A stretch of DNA of 6,668 nt from positions 1 to 6,668 of the forward strand of contig WRFF01000097.1 of NCBI GenBank assembly GCA_009778945.1, given 5' to 3'. The notes below the pieces were generated by a model. That model was not told the DNA's origin, made no database searches, and was given only the letters and a program-made list of their open reading frames with translations. Origin of the DNA: Clostridiales bacterium. Lineage in GTDB: Bacteria > Bacillota > Clostridia > Peptostreptococcales > Anaerovoracaceae. The position numbers and the translations under genes are program-made. Of the stretch, positions 6,214 through 6,668 are shown in pieces (the stretch's first letter is position 1; every line of letters starts with the position of its first letter).

Positions 6214-6668
6214 ATGTTTCTTCGCAAGGAAAATTTGACAGACGCCATTTCGGCGCTGCTCCCCGCTTACGAGGCCTACGCGCCGACCGGTGAAGGCGAA
6301 CACGGCGCGTTCCGCAGGCTTGAGCGGGCGGACGGCGCGGGGGGATACGCCCTCGCCCTTATCGGAAAGACCCTGCTTCCGCCGAAAGATATCCTCTTTC
6401 CGCGCAGCGAATCGCTCTATAAAGTGGATATGAAGAGCGGCGAAACAGCCCCCCCGCCGGCGCCGGACAAGACGCTGCTTTTCGGCATCCGGCCCTGCGA
6501 CGTCCGCAGTATCGAAAACCTGGACGCCGCATTTTTGGAGAAGGGCTATGTGGACGCCGGTTACGCGGCCCGGCGCGAGGCGCTGACGATTGTCTGCCTC
6601 GCCTGCCGCGAGATCCCCTCCCCGGCCTGCTTCTGCGATTCGATGGGCGGAAGCCCGGCAGACGCGGC
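6214..6668 (+). CDS. flxB: HydB/FlxB-like sulfhydrogenase beta subunit, 3' cut by window edge
   Basis: The frame runs 151 codons from ATG 6214 to the right edge without a stop. It is the N-terminal part of the family that includes Pyrococcus sulfhydrogenase beta (HydB) and FlxB. Signs are GKTLLPPKDILFPRSESLY at 51-69, LLFGIRPCDVRSIENLD around 88-104 (C95), and a YAARREALTIVCLACREIP segment leading into ACFCDSMGGSP at 138-148 (C128, C131, C139, C141). Family members carry two C-terminal [4Fe-4S] ferredoxin motifs, expected just beyond the window. The role is electron transfer between an NAD(P)H-oxidising FAD subunit (HydG/FlxA) and the rest of the complex. The codons include runs of six G (6339-6344) and seven C (6449-6455), but the frame stays intact. 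Whether this is Flx or a sulfhydrogenase-type module depends on the genes downstream. Confidence 0.82.
   Translation, partial: MFLRKENLTDAISALLPAYEAYAPTGEGEHGAFRRLERADGAGGYALALIGKTLLPPKDILFPRSESLYKVDMKSGETAPPPAPDKTLLFGIRPCDVRSIENLDAAFLEKGYVDAGYAARREALTIVCLACREIPSPACFCDSMGGSPADA

Noticed and set aside
6449..6455. Seven-C run (and six-G run at 6339-6344) as phase-variation or programmed frameshift site
   Set aside because: The HydB-like frame continues correctly through both runs, and such runs are common in GC-rich coding DNA.
1..6668. CRISPR array, tRNA, rRNA, insertion sequence or in-frame TGA (selenocysteine) within hdr genes
   Set aside because: No spaced direct repeats, no tRNA-like cloverleaf or transposase were seen, and all six main reading frames run without internal stops with cysteines at the expected cluster positions.

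Overview
The window is a compact, GC-rich, all-plus-strand gene cluster from an anaerobic bacterium. Strong purine-rich Shine-Dalgarno sites (AGGAGGTGA before hdrB, GGAGGTG before mvhD), a G/C preference at third codon positions and serial start/stop overlaps are what the sequence shows. The family content (heterodisulfide-reductase-type electron bifurcation) points to a strict anaerobe such as a fermentative or acetogenic Firmicute or a sulfate-reducer relative. The taxon cannot be fixed from this window.

Layout: bases 1-290 are ambiguous 5' sequence with one weak small ORF. A trans-polyprenyl diphosphate synthase ends at 1280 and overlaps by ATGA with hdrC (1277-1837). hdrC overlaps by ATGA with hdrB (1834-2793), which overlaps by ATGA with hdrA (2790-4775). 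hdrA overlaps mvhD/flxD (4766-5248) by 10 bases. A 101-base AT-richer gap with two perfect inverted repeats (5251-5270 and 5297-5316) follows. Then comes a three-cluster Fe-S protein of the FlxC type (5350-6195), and after 17 bases plus an AGGAG site the 5' part of a HydB/FlxB-like sulfhydrogenase beta subunit (6214 to the right edge).

How they work together: HdrA (FAD plus four visible ferredoxin-type Cys motifs) is the flavin-based bifurcation centre. HdrC (two [4Fe-4S]) and HdrB (two CCG non-cubane cluster domains) form the branch that reduces a disulfide. MvhD passes electrons into HdrA. The two downstream genes are the Fe-S subunits that in Flx/Hyd-type modules link to an NAD(P)H-oxidising FAD subunit, expected just beyond the right edge. 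The simplest reading is an HdrABC-FlxDCB(A) complex coupling NADH, ferredoxin and a thiol/disulfide pair. The electron donor and the disulfide partner are inference, because neither an FlxA/HydG gene, a hydrogenase, nor a DsrC or other disulfide substrate is inside the window.

The family is known, so I do not claim a new system. The least ordinary points are the translational coupling of an isoprenoid-chain synthase to hdrC, sequence departures in that synthase at normally conserved positions, and the structured gap that splits an otherwise overlapping operon.
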